Of a DNA stretch of 64,000 nt, positions 53,117 to 61,616 are shown piece by piece. The notes beneath the pieces were generated by a model. The model did not search any database and was not told the DNA's origin. It worked only from the letters and a program-made list of their open reading frames with translations. Numbering within the stretch: the stretch's first letter is position 1; the number at the start of each line of letters is the position of its first letter. The stretch lies in contig JNKY01000017.1 of NCBI GenBank assembly GCA_000702245.1, forward strand, positions 124,001 to 188,000, in the 5' to 3' direction. Source of the stretch: Lachnospiraceae bacterium C6A11. GTDB taxonomy: Bacteria > Bacillota > Clostridia > Lachnospirales > Lachnospiraceae. Position numbers and translations under genes: made by a program.

Positions 53117-53690
53117 CCTTCTTCTCTTCCTCTCTATTGTCGTAGATTGAATTGCCAATCTTTATGATATCAAACATATGTCTTCGTATTTCTGTATAAA
53201 TATCAAGCCGCTTGAAAATACTTGCCTCAGGCACATAAGAGAGCTTCTCACTGTCCTGAACTCTGTCTCTATCAGAAATAAGCAGGGTATCGCCAAGCTC
53301 CCTGGAGAAATAGTTATTTCCCTGAGACTTAAGCTTCTTATCCTGCTCAAACAGATAAACCTTGGAAAGCGCCCTGCCGTAAAATACAATGATAGCAATG
53401 ATTATACCAACGATAATCGCAGAGAACGCCGAAAACTTACGTCTCCTGCGTCCCTTGAACTTATGCTCAAGCTGCTTCAGTTTCATGGAAAGATCTGCAC
53501 TAAAGTCGGTTGCTATCTCCTGCTTCGAGTCAATCTGCATCATTCCGACCATAAGCGTATAGTATATTTCCAGCTCTTCACGGCATTTTGGACAACTGTT
53601 CATGTGGAGCACAAAATCTTCCTGTTTACTCTCAGGAATCTTGTCCTCTATGAACGGCATGATATACGATTGTGCTTCAAGATGATTCAA
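53085..53690 (-). CDS. Zinc-finger (zf-HC2/anti-sigma-like) membrane protein
   Basis: The 201-residue protein has an N-terminal anti-sigma-type zinc motif HMNSCPKCREEL (HxxxCxxC), a Lys/Arg-rich stretch, one membrane segment at about 88-106 (FSAFSAIIVGIIIAIIVFYG), and a charged extracytoplasmic domain that is not recognised. It looks like an anti-sigma factor, but no sigma gene is beside it; it might instead be a membrane-bound zinc-dependent regulator. Its TTG start at 53690 has AGGGGG 7 bases upstream. It overlaps and is probably coupled to polA. Confidence 0.78.
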   Translation of the reverse strand: MNHLEAQSYIMPFIEDKIPESKQEDFVLHMNSCPKCREELEIYYTLMVGMMQIDSKQEIATDFSADLSMKLKQLEHKFKGRRRRKFSAFSAIIVGIIIAIIVFYGRALSKVYLFEQDKKLKSQGNNYFSRELGDTLLISDRDRVQDSEKLSYVPEASIFKRLDIYTEIRRHMFDIIKIGNSIYDNREEEKKDDTNEETAPD

Positions 53691-53752
53691 GCTGCTTCCC
53701 CCTGACCGCCCGTCATTATTTTAGGACAGATCAAAATATCACATTAAATACA

Positions 53753-54592
53753 TCAGTCACCCAAAGCAGACATCGGATGTGAGTTCGATGATTTCTGTTC
53801 CGGACCGTTATTTTCGAATTTATTAAGTGTTCCCGGAAGTGTCGGAGCCATCATGACTCTTCCTGTTCCTCTGTAAACATTTACGAGGCCTTCCTTACTG
53901 ATTGCCGAACCGATAAGTGATTTTGAAGTCTTCTCAACAGAAAACTGAAGTGTTGAAGACCAGGCAACAGCCATATTTCCATCAATCTTAAGAACGTCAT
54001 TTTCCAGATCAAATACAAAAAGCTCTTCACGTGGAACCGGTGATTCAAGCACGAAGAAGCCCTGCCCTCTAAGACTCAGGTTGAAAAGTCCTTCACCGCC
54101 AAATACAGCCGAAGATATATTTGACCTTGCAACAACCTTCTCTTCGATGGTTGAGTCACAAGCGAGGAAAAGTCCGTCATCAAGAACGACGCCGTTTGCA
54201 CCCCAGTTTGCAACATTCTCTATTAGAATATGATTATAGGTCGGCTCAAGCATGATACAGCCCTGTCCTTCATAGATAGGCTTTGCAAGAGATTCGCCTG
54301 TAACCTTGGCCTTTATGGCCTTGCCGATTATATTTCCAACATTCAGGCCGGTCTTCATATGAATATCGCCGGTCATCCACTGCATGGCGCCTGCCTGCAT
54401 ACGCATCGAGGTGTTGTTAAGCTGGCAGAGAACCTGACGCTTCTTAACATTCATCTCTCTCATGAAGTATGCGTTTGCAGCAGAAACACTGGAATTTGAC
54501 CTGTCCATCTGATGCTCGTAAACAAAATACGAACCGCCCTGCTCGATAAGGAGCATATTCTTATTATCAAATACATTCGAATATCTTATCAT
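53753..54592 (-). CDS. AIM24/TIGR00266-family protein
   Basis: The 279-residue all-beta protein belongs to the AIM24 family: the repeating glycine pattern GLNVGNIIGKAIKAKVTGESL, GGEGLFNLSLRGQGFFVLESP and VYRGTGRVMMAPT. Function is unknown in bacteria; related proteins form trimeric barrels and some link to lipid or tellurite-type stress. GGAGGG precedes the ATG. A terminator separates it from ilvN upstream. Confidence 0.85.
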   Translation of the reverse strand: MIRYSNVFDNKNMLLIEQGGSYFVYEHQMDRSNSSVSAANAYFMREMNVKKRQVLCQLNNTSMRMQAGAMQWMTGDIHMKTGLNVGNIIGKAIKAKVTGESLAKPIYEGQGCIMLEPTYNHILIENVANWGANGVVLDDGLFLACDSTIEEKVVARSNISSAVFGGEGLFNLSLRGQGFFVLESPVPREELFVFDLENDVLKIDGNMAVAWSSTLQFSVEKTSKSLIGSAISKEGLVNVYRGTGRVMMAPTLPGTLNKFENNGPEQKSSNSHPMSALGD

Positions 54593-54626
54593 GTCGTAAC
54601 CCTCCTAAAACCTTATTACTTGCAAA

Positions 54627-54658
54627 AAATGCAGCGCAGATCAAGCTGCACTGCATTT
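54627..54658 (-). terminator. Intrinsic terminator after ilvN
   Basis: On the minus strand AAATGCAG-T-GCAG / CTGC-G-CTGCATTT forms a 12-pair stem with a T-G wobble position and runs into TTTTTT. Confidence 0.85.
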
Positions 54659-54667
54659 AATAGATAA

Positions 54668-55147
54668 CTAATTTCCGCGTACCAGCCCGGTAAGACCCGT
54701 TCTGACAAACTCCTGAATAGTAAAGCCGTTCAGAAGATTTATAAATGCTTCTATCTTACTTGTATTACCGGTAAGCTCTATCATGAGAGACTCAGGTGAA
54801 ACATCAACTATGCTCGCTCTGAATACATTTGCCACAGCGATTATCTGCTGTCTCTCAGCTATATCAGCTTTAACCTTCACAAGCACAAGCTCACGACAAA
54901 CTGATGTGCCATCCTCAAGCTCTGTTATCTCAACGACATCCTCGAGCTTGTTGAGCTGCTTCTTGATCTGGCTGAGGATCCTGTCATCACCGCTGACGGC
55001 AACCGTCATACGAGAGTATTTAGGATTCTCTGTCACTCCTACAGATAAGCTGTCAATATTATATCCACGTCTGCTGAACATACCGGAAACCCTGCTGAGA
55101 ACACCTGAAGTATTATCAACCAGCAGAGATAAAACCTTCGTCTTCAT
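54668..55147 (-). CDS. ilvN: Acetolactate synthase small (regulatory) subunit
   Basis: The 159-residue protein has an N-terminal ACT domain (VLSLLVDNTSGVLSRVSGMF, RRGYNIDSLSVG) that binds valine, and the C-terminal ALS-small domain (RELVLVKVKADIAERQQI to EFVRTGLTGLVRG). It gives feedback control to the catalytic IlvB subunit, whose gene is not in the window. It forms a single-gene unit with a perfect promoter and a terminator. AAGGTGG precedes the ATG. Confidence 0.96.
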   Translation of the reverse strand: MKTKVLSLLVDNTSGVLSRVSGMFSRRGYNIDSLSVGVTENPKYSRMTVAVSGDDRILSQIKKQLNKLEDVVEITELEDGTSVCRELVLVKVKADIAERQQIIAVANVFRASIVDVSPESLMIELTGNTSKIEAFINLLNGFTIQEFVRTGLTGLVRGN

Positions 55148-55227
55148 ATCGTCATTCCACCTTTCAAGTTTTGATCTCGCAGAAGCCGGAACATGAGGTT
55201 CGGCGAAACTGCTTAATCACACAAAAT

Positions 55228-55256
55228 ATTATATTGATTTAGGCTCTTAATGTCAA
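55228..55256 (-). promoter_or_regulatory. Promoter of ilvN (perfect consensus)
   Basis: On the minus strand TTGACA (55251-55256), a 17-base spacer and TATAAT (55228-55233). An 8-base inverted repeat AATAATCA / TGATTATT (55255-55282) touches the -35 box and could be an operator or the tail of the metH transcript. Confidence 0.88.
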
Positions 55257-55284
55257 TAATCACGCCCAAAATAATGATTATTTA

Positions 55285-57732
55285 TTAACCGATCAGGTTC
55301 TGCACAAGTCTTACACACTCGTTTGCGTCCTTTGAGTAGCCGTCGGCATTGATTTCCTTGGCAAAGCTCTCTGTAATGACCGCTCCTCCGATTATGACTT
55401 TGGCCTTGCAGCCCTTATTATGAGCGAAGTCGATTACCTCTTTCATCTTCATCATAGTCGTAGTCATTAGTGCAGACAGACCGATGATATCCGCATTATT
55501 ATCCTCTGCCGCCTTCACGATCACATCGGCCGGAACATCCTTGCCGAGGTCGATCACATTATAGCCGTAATTCTTCAGCATCAGAACGCATAGATTCTTA
55601 CCGATCTCATGGATGTCTCCTTCAACAGAAGCAAATACAACCGTGCCCTTATCCTCCTTACTGTCCTCAGTTTTAAGTAAAGGAGTGATATATTCTATGG
55701 CAGTGTCCATTGCATTCGCGCCGGAAATTAGCTGCGGCAGGAAAAACTTCTTTTCCTCAAACAGAACGCCGACCCTGTTGATGGCAGGAATCAGGTCGTT
55801 ATCGATGATATCCTTCGGAGTTGATCCTGCAGCAATCATCTTCTTAACTTCATCAACTATCTGTCTCTTATTTCCATTGATAACACAGTTAAATACAGGT
55901 GAAACGTTGTCAGGTGCTTTTTCGCTGCTGCCGGCTCCTCCTGCCGGGGCACCTGCAGGCTTTGCTCCGGTTCCTGTAGTATCAATATGTCTAACATTTG
56001 TAACGTAAATATTATCTGCCTCAGGCTTATTTAGTAAGAGGTCTGAAGCATAGGCTGCATTCAGCAGCTGGTCCTGCCCCGGATTGGCTATCGCCATTGT
56101 AAGTCCTTCAGCTATGGCCATGGTAAGGAAGGCTGTATTTACGTTAATTCTTTCCGGAAGTCCGAAGGAAATATTTGACAGTCCGCAGATAGTCGGAAGC
56201 TTCAGCTCATCATGGCAGAATCTGATGGTATCAAGTGTCATGAGAGCAGCTTCTTTAAGAGCGCCAACTGTTGAAACAAGTCCGTCAACCACGAGGTCAT
56301 TCATGGTAAGACCTTCTTCAAGAGCAATACTAACAAGTTTCCTGACATTCTCCTTCTTCTCCTCTGCCGTTTCAGGAAGTCCTGCATCCGAAAGTGGAAG
56401 GAGGATGCACATGGCACCGTATTTCTTGGCAATCTTAAACAGCGGTCTGCACTTTTTCTCTTCAAGTGAGACGGAATTGATGAGAGCCCGGCCCGGATAG
56501 ATACGAAGAGCTGCCTCAATTACGTTTATGTAGCTAGAATCTATGCAGAGAGGAAGCGGTGTAAGGCTTGTCACCTCGTAAATAGCCTTAAGCATCATCT
56601 CCTTTTCGTTTATGCCGTTAACACCCATGTTGATGTCAAGAACAGCCGCGCCATTCTTCTCCTGGGAAACAGCCATGTCAGCCACCATATCAAGTCTGCC
56701 ATCGCGGAGTTCGGCTTGAAGAGCCTTCTTTCCGGTTGGATTGATCCTTTCACCGACAACAAGGAAAGGTCCATCAAGAGGAATCTCAAGAAGCTGACTT
56801 TCTGAACAGAGAGTCCTTCTGTGAGTTTCATTAATATGAGGTGTGCTGAGCGCTCTGACCTCACGCTTAAGTCTTTCAATATGTCTGCAATCCGAACCAC
56901 AGCAGCCACCGACAAAGGAAGCACCCGCGTAAACAAGCTTTCTTGCACAGTCTGCAAAATGCTCCGGCTTCATCAGATATACTGATTTTCCATCTATAAG
57001 CTCCGGCATACCTGCGTTTGGCTTTGCAAATACAGGTATTTCGGCGTACTTTTTCATCTTTTCAACAAGAGGGATCATTTCTTCAGGACCGGTTGAGCAG
57101 TTGATGCCGACTGCATCAGCTCCGAGACCCTGAAGCACAACCACAGCAACCTCAGGAGGTGTACCATAAAGAGTCTTACCATCCTCGTTAAAGGTCATGC
57201 TGACGATCACAGGGATTTCTTCAGAAACTTCTCTGATAGCTATGACTGCAGCTCTTGTCTCCTGAAGGCTCATCATAGTTTCGACGACGATAAGATCGGA
57301 ACCGGCCTCGATCAAAGCTGCTGCCTGTTCCTTATAAACCTCCACAAGATGATCAAATTTGATATCTCCGATCGGATAAAGCTGTCTACCGGTCATGGTC
57401 ATATCGCCGGCTACATAGCCTCTGAAATTATTTCTTGCGATTACTTCCTTAGAAAGTGCCACAAGCTCTTTATTCATTCTTACAGTCTCATCCTCTAGAT
57501 GATATTCTGCAAGCTTAATCCTGTTACATGTAAATGTTGGTGCGTATACGATGTTTGATCCGGCCTCAATAAATGAGGTCTGAAGATCCATAAGCTTCTT
57601 CGGATGCTCAAGTATCCATTTTTCAGGGCAGACGCCGAGAGGCATGCCGACCTTCATCAAGTTTGTTCCGGTTGCACCGTCAAGAACCAGAATCTGTGAA
57701 TTTACTAATTGTTTAAATTGCTCTCTGTTCAT
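55285..57732 (-). CDS. metH: Cobalamin-dependent methionine synthase, without reactivation domain
   Basis: The 815-residue enzyme has a homocysteine-binding zinc domain (residues 1 to about 290; VLDGATGTNLM, VGINCST and GGCCGSD hold the zinc Cys), a methyltetrahydrofolate domain (about 320-590; VVGERINPTGKKAL, AVLDINMGVNG), an Ala/Gly/Pro linker (TGAKPAGAPAGGAG), and a cobalamin cap and Rossmann domain with the DxHxxG motif GDIHEIGKN. It ends there: the C-terminal AdoMet-binding reactivation domain of the 1200-residue E. coli enzyme is absent, as in several anaerobes. AGGAAG precedes the ATG. No riboswitch was found upstream. Confidence 0.95.
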   Translation of the reverse strand: MNREQFKQLVNSQILVLDGATGTNLMKVGMPLGVCPEKWILEHPKKLMDLQTSFIEAGSNIVYAPTFTCNRIKLAEYHLEDETVRMNKELVALSKEVIARNNFRGYVAGDMTMTGRQLYPIGDIKFDHLVEVYKEQAAALIEAGSDLIVVETMMSLQETRAAVIAIREVSEEIPVIVSMTFNEDGKTLYGTPPEVAVVVLQGLGADAVGINCSTGPEEMIPLVEKMKKYAEIPVFAKPNAGMPELIDGKSVYLMKPEHFADCARKLVYAGASFVGGCCGSDCRHIERLKREVRALSTPHINETHRRTLCSESQLLEIPLDGPFLVVGERINPTGKKALQAELRDGRLDMVADMAVSQEKNGAAVLDINMGVNGINEKEMMLKAIYEVTSLTPLPLCIDSSYINVIEAALRIYPGRALINSVSLEEKKCRPLFKIAKKYGAMCILLPLSDAGLPETAEEKKENVRKLVSIALEEGLTMNDLVVDGLVSTVGALKEAALMTLDTIRFCHDELKLPTICGLSNISFGLPERINVNTAFLTMAIAEGLTMAIANPGQDQLLNAAYASDLLLNKPEADNIYVTNVRHIDTTGTGAKPAGAPAGGAGSSEKAPDNVSPVFNCVINGNKRQIVDEVKKMIAAGSTPKDIIDNDLIPAINRVGVLFEEKKFFLPQLISGANAMDTAIEYITPLLKTEDSKEDKGTVVFASVEGDIHEIGKNLCVLMLKNYGYNVIDLGKDVPADVIVKAAEDNNADIIGLSALMTTTMMKMKEVIDFAHNKGCKAKVIIGGAVITESFAKEINADGYSKDANECVRLVQNLIG

Positions 57733-57755
57733 ATATAACTTCCTGTAAATTGTAC

Positions 57756-57824
57756 GCTCTAAACAGAATATACTTTCTCAATTGTCGCAAAATACGTCTT
57801 CGAGAGCATATCCTGTCATCGAGC
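57756..57824 (-). repeat. Hairpin element copy 5
   Basis: On the minus strand arms ACAGGATATGCTCTC and GAGAAAGTATATTCTGT pair over 15 positions with two G-U pairs and a two-base AA bulge; an outer GCTC/GAGC pair adds to it. The core is GAAGACGTATTTTGCGACAA then TTGA. It lies between the purine nucleoside phosphorylase and metH genes. Confidence 0.85.
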
Positions 57825-57847
57825 TGTTTTTATAAAAAATACAACGC

Positions 57848-58687
57848 TTAGATTATTTCGATTGTTTTCAACAACAACTTAGTAAAACCTGCCTTGGCCT
57901 TATCGGCTGTTGATTGAACGTCTTCGTGGGACAGGTGGGTGTCGCTGAGGCCGGCAGCTTTGTTGGTGATGCAGGATATGCCTGCAACCTTAACACCGGC
58001 GTGTACAGCTGCCATTGCTTCAACAGTTGTACTCATTCCGACCGCATCTGCGCCAAGTGCTTTATAAAGCCTTATCTCGGCAGGAGTTTCGTAATTCGGA
58101 CCGGTTGTCTGAAGATAAACACCCGCTTTTACTTCTACGCCACAGTCTGATGCGGCAGCTTTAATTTTTTCAACCAGATCAGTATCGTAAACATTGCTCA
58201 TGTCCGGGAATCTTGGACCTGCTTCATAATTCGGCCCGATCAAAGGTGATGGCACAAAGCTTGTTATCTGATCAGTGATTATCATCAGATCACCCGGATC
58301 AAGATCATCTCTGATGCCGCCTGAAGCATTTGTGAGGATCAGTTTCTCTATGCCGAGTTTACACATCAGCCTGACAGGCATGACAACCTTCTGCATCGTG
58401 TAGCCTTCGTAATAATGTACTCTGCCCTGCATACAGACCACAGGCACTTCTCCTATTCTTCCAAATATAAAACAGCCCTTATGACCTTCCACCGAGGAGG
58501 TCGGAAAGTCCGGAATATCACTGTATGATACTACAAAAGGATCTGTAATGTTTTCCGCGAAGTCGCCAAGGCCTGATCCAAGAACCAAACCAAGAATAGG
58601 TTTTTCTCTTCCCGAGAGCTTCTCCTGCAGATATTCATATGCCCTTTCTATCTCATAAAAAACTGTATTTTTACTTACTTCTGTCAT
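57848..58687 (-). CDS. punA: Purine nucleoside phosphorylase (inosine/guanosine type)
   Basis: The 279-residue trimeric-type phosphorylase splits guanosine and inosine with phosphate. Signatures are GLVLGSGLGDFAE near residue 35, VEGHKGCFIFG, VCMQGRVHYYEGY, LTNASGGIRDDL and AVGMSTTVEAMAAVHAG. Its ATG overlaps the L,D-transpeptidase stop as ATGA, so the two are coupled although their functions are unrelated. Confidence 0.96.
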   Translation of the reverse strand: MTEVSKNTVFYEIERAYEYLQEKLSGREKPILGLVLGSGLGDFAENITDPFVVSYSDIPDFPTSSVEGHKGCFIFGRIGEVPVVCMQGRVHYYEGYTMQKVVMPVRLMCKLGIEKLILTNASGGIRDDLDPGDLMIITDQITSFVPSPLIGPNYEAGPRFPDMSNVYDTDLVEKIKAAASDCGVEVKAGVYLQTTGPNYETPAEIRLYKALGADAVGMSTTVEAMAAVHAGVKVAGISCITNKAAGLSDTHLSHEDVQSTADKAKAGFTKLLLKTIEII

Positions 58688-60183
58688 CTTGTTATTTCAT
58701 CCTCCCAATAAAGGACAACCGGAAAGCCCGGTTCAATATTATAATAGATCACCTGCGCAACATCGTAAGGAAGATTCACACAACCGTGAGAACCGTTCGA
58801 CTTGTAGATGTCTCCGCCAAAATAGCTTCTCCAGGTTGCATCATGAAGGCCGATATCCCTGTTGAAAGGCATCCAGTAGGTTACAGGCGACTCATAATCA
58901 TCTCCCGTAAGAACCACCTTGTAATACATTCCATCCACATTGTACAGGCCGCCCGGCGTACCATGTCCGAGACTCATATCACCTGAAACAACGTCTGATT
59001 CAAGAACCATCTGACCGTCAATATATAGATATAATTTCTGCTTTGAAAGATCTACCTCGACATAATTGCCGCCGATATCATCCTTCTTTTTATCGTATTT
59101 ATAGCCTTTATGAAGAAACTCAGGCTCACGCTCGACAGTCTCTCCACCGGAAATATTAATATAAAGAAGGTCAGCCTCCTTATCGATATCTATCTGATAG
59201 CCGTATTCATCACTGTTAACTCTGTATTTCTTGCCGTCATGAGTTCTGAAGGTTCTGTAGGTGTCGTAGGTGTCATACTCGCTCGATAGATTGCTTACAA
59301 ACTGCCTAACCTTCTCCTTCGACAGATAAACAGAATAATCATCCGAGATTGAAAGTATGTTGTATATATTCTCCGGCGAAAGCTCAATCTCCAGCGAACC
59401 GTAGAGATATGTGATCTTCGCACTCAGATAATGATTGATACGGTTAACTGTATTTACTATCCTCGGTGAATCCGAGAAAAATACAGGTTTGATATAGCAG
59501 TCGCTGTTTTTGATATCAACGAAGCTGCTCCTCTCATCAACCGCCTTGTAGCAAAGCAAAAATACGCCGAATTTATCAAGAAGCGTTCCTTCGTCGCCCT
59601 CCACGATCTCAGCTATGCCCTTTTCTTTGTTAAATACGATCGATGGCTCCTCCGGCTTCTTCATTTTAGAAGGCGAAAGGTATATGCTGTTCTCTATCGA
59701 ATCCATAAGAGCATCTTTGTCGACAGAAAACTCAAAACCAGCTGTTTCATTATCACTCCAAAGATAAGTGAACCAGAGGAAAGGATTCTGATTCTTCTTG
59801 ATCCTCTTTATATCCTTCTCGGCTGTAACCTTAAGTCCGGCTTCGTCCTTCGTAAAGGTATCCTCCCCGTTCCTGAAACGAAGCGTCAGAGTGTAATCAT
59901 CGTAAGCTGTATTTACGTCCTCAAGAACCTCATCATAGCTTTTGAAGGAATAATCCTTGCCATTGATATGCGTTCCTGGCGCGAAATATTTATATGCCAG
60001 ATACGTCATTACACCGTAGCCGATGACCACGAGTATTCCAAGCCCCAGCATGATCTTTCTGATGATGTGCTTCTTCTTTTTTACCGTCTCGAAAGCCGCC
60101 ACATCTACATATGGTTCGTCACTTTCGAGAGCTTCGCTTTCAAGAGCTTCGCTTTCGGCGCTTGTTATCTCCTCATTTTCCAT
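58684..60183 (-). CDS. L,D-transpeptidase (YkuD) with PG-binding-like domain
   Basis: The 499-residue membrane-anchored enzyme makes 3-3 cross-links in peptidoglycan or modifies it. It has an acidic cytoplasmic tail, one membrane segment at about 42-66, a PG_binding_4-like region (residues about 70-330), and the YkuD domain at about 370-495 with the catalytic motif SNGSHGCVNLP (Cys468). Such proteins are common in Clostridia and are insensitive to most beta-lactams. GGGG precedes the ATG. Confidence 0.93.
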   Translation of the reverse strand: MENEEITSAESEALESEALESDEPYVDVAAFETVKKKKHIIRKIMLGLGILVVIGYGVMTYLAYKYFAPGTHINGKDYSFKSYDEVLEDVNTAYDDYTLTLRFRNGEDTFTKDEAGLKVTAEKDIKRIKKNQNPFLWFTYLWSDNETAGFEFSVDKDALMDSIENSIYLSPSKMKKPEEPSIVFNKEKGIAEIVEGDEGTLLDKFGVFLLCYKAVDERSSFVDIKNSDCYIKPVFFSDSPRIVNTVNRINHYLSAKITYLYGSLEIELSPENIYNILSISDDYSVYLSKEKVRQFVSNLSSEYDTYDTYRTFRTHDGKKYRVNSDEYGYQIDIDKEADLLYINISGGETVEREPEFLHKGYKYDKKKDDIGGNYVEVDLSKQKLYLYIDGQMVLESDVVSGDMSLGHGTPGGLYNVDGMYYKVVLTGDDYESPVTYWMPFNRDIGLHDATWRSYFGGDIYKSNGSHGCVNLPYDVAQVIYYNIEPGFPVVLYWEDEITR

Positions 60184-60248
60184 ACAATTTCCCCAATAAA
60201 TACTTTTCCCTATGATTCCATATAATCTTTTTTATATTATTCTATTTC

Positions 60249-60281
60249 GGCCTGTTTTGCAACAAAATACCTCCAAAAGGC
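60249..60281 (-). repeat. Hairpin element copy 6, degenerate
   Basis: On the minus strand short arms GCCTTTTG and CAAAACAGGC enclose GAGGTATTTTGTTG, a shortened core. Membership is likely but less sure than for copies 1-5. Confidence 0.5.
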
Positions 60282-60304
60282 TATACAAAATCTGTATACA
60301 AAAG

Positions 60305-60333
60305 TAAGGCTGTGATATAACACCACAGCCTTA
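60305..60333 (-). terminator. Intrinsic terminator after the GH5 gene
   Basis: On the minus strand TAAGGCTGTG / CACAGCCTTA forms a 10-base perfect stem with a 9-base loop, followed by CTTTTGT. It lies about 55 bases after the stop. Confidence 0.8.
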
Positions 60334-60387
60334 GATTCTCTCACAAATAATGTGTAATTAGCATTTTAATAAAACACTGCATTACGA

Positions 60388-61422
60388 CTACATTGCAGCC
60401 ATCATTGCGTCCATAACAGAATCATAATGTCCACTTACGAGACCGAAATCCTTCTCCTTGTAGTTCCAGTATGCACGACCGATACCGTATTTCTCAAATA
60501 CAGTATTGATATCCTTCATCCATCTTACGGTATCCTCAGGATCAGCCTGGTCGATTACGCCATACTCGCCGCAGTAAAGAGGAATATTTCTCTCTTCAGC
60601 GATCTTGAGCGCAGGCTCGAAAAGCTGCTCGAAGAAGTCAGGACCAAACTGCTTGAAATCCTGTGTATAAAGAGCGCCGCCAAGCTCCTGAGTAAGCATA
60701 AGACTCTTCTCTCTATACTCTTCGATCGTTCCCGGATATCCGATCCTGAAATCACTTGGCATGCCATCAACCCAGTAAGCTGCCTGATGTGTAAAGATAA
60801 GCGGATCATAGCAATGGAAGGTGTAGATTACCTTATCATCCTTAGGATCTACCAGCATCGGAACAGATGTGATGCTGTTATATCTTACGCCACCGAAGAT
60901 GATCATTGAATCAGGAGCAACCTCTCTGATCGCAGGGATTGTTCTCATAACAACCTTGTTCCAGTCCTCAGCAACCTCATCCTTTATGATCTCGTTAAGG
61001 AGCTCATAGCATACAAAATCGCTGCATGCAGCATATCTTGCGCCGATGTATTTCCAAAGATTGATGAATCTCTGAATATTTGCTTCGTTTGTAAAGAAAT
61101 CAACCCTGTCGATATTATCAAGTGGATCAAACGAATATCCGTAAGTCTTATGAAGATCGATGATCATCTTAAGACCATTCTTTCTGCACCATTCAACGCA
61201 GGAATCGATATACTTGAAACCTTCCTCGATATAATCGTTATCGCCTCTCTCTATAACATTGTAGTCAACAGGTACACGGACATGGTCGAAACCAAGGCGC
61301 GCAACATTGTCTACGTCACTTTCAGTAATAAAAGTATCATAATGGTTGTATGTATATTCCGCACACTGTGAAAGCCATCCACCAAGATTTACACCCTTAA
61401 CAAAACCACTGATTCTCTTCAT
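60388..61422 (-). CDS. Glycoside hydrolase family 5 protein, cytoplasmic
   Basis: The 344-residue TIM-barrel hydrolase has the family start GVNLGGWLSQ, GFDHVRVPVDY, acid/base E144 in YELLNEI, HCYDP and nucleophile E286 in LYCGEYG. GH5 enzymes cleave beta-1,4 or beta-1,3 glucans, mannans or beta-glucosides. No signal peptide or wall module is present, so it probably works inside the cell on imported oligosaccharides. The start at 61422 has GGGAGG 7 bases upstream. It is a single-gene unit with a terminator; no transporter is beside it. Confidence 0.92.
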   Translation of the reverse strand: MKRISGFVKGVNLGGWLSQCAEYTYNHYDTFITESDVDNVARLGFDHVRVPVDYNVIERGDNDYIEEGFKYIDSCVEWCRKNGLKMIIDLHKTYGYSFDPLDNIDRVDFFTNEANIQRFINLWKYIGARYAACSDFVCYELLNEIIKDEVAEDWNKVVMRTIPAIREVAPDSMIIFGGVRYNSITSVPMLVDPKDDKVIYTFHCYDPLIFTHQAAYWVDGMPSDFRIGYPGTIEEYREKSLMLTQELGGALYTQDFKQFGPDFFEQLFEPALKIAEERNIPLYCGEYGVIDQADPEDTVRWMKDINTVFEKYGIGRAYWNYKEKDFGLVSGHYDSVMDAMMAAM

Positions 61423-61478
61423 AGCAAAACCTCCCAAATACTATATTTTCGTATCATATACTTATTCATTCATCTGAT

Positions 61479-61512
61479 GATATTGTATACAAATACGCCT
61501 CCCGAATATATC
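61479..61512 (-). repeat. Hairpin element copy 7, degenerate arms
   Basis: On the minus strand GGAGGCGTATTTGTATACAA keeps most of the family core, but the arms (GATATATT / AATATC) pair only weakly. It lies in the 194-base gap between the phosphoesterase and GH5 genes, in which nothing else was recognised. Confidence 0.55.
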
Positions 61513-61616
61513 AAAATCATATCACATAATACAAAATAATGACACAGTTTTTTGGTCTTGTGAATTAACGTATATCATCTGCGATCATGCACTTAAATTC
61601 AAACCGCGACACGTAA

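Noticed and set aside
57733-57847. Looked for a cobalamin, SAM or T-box riboswitch before metH.
   Set aside because: The gap is only 115 bases and is filled by hairpin copy 5; no riboswitch core motif was found.
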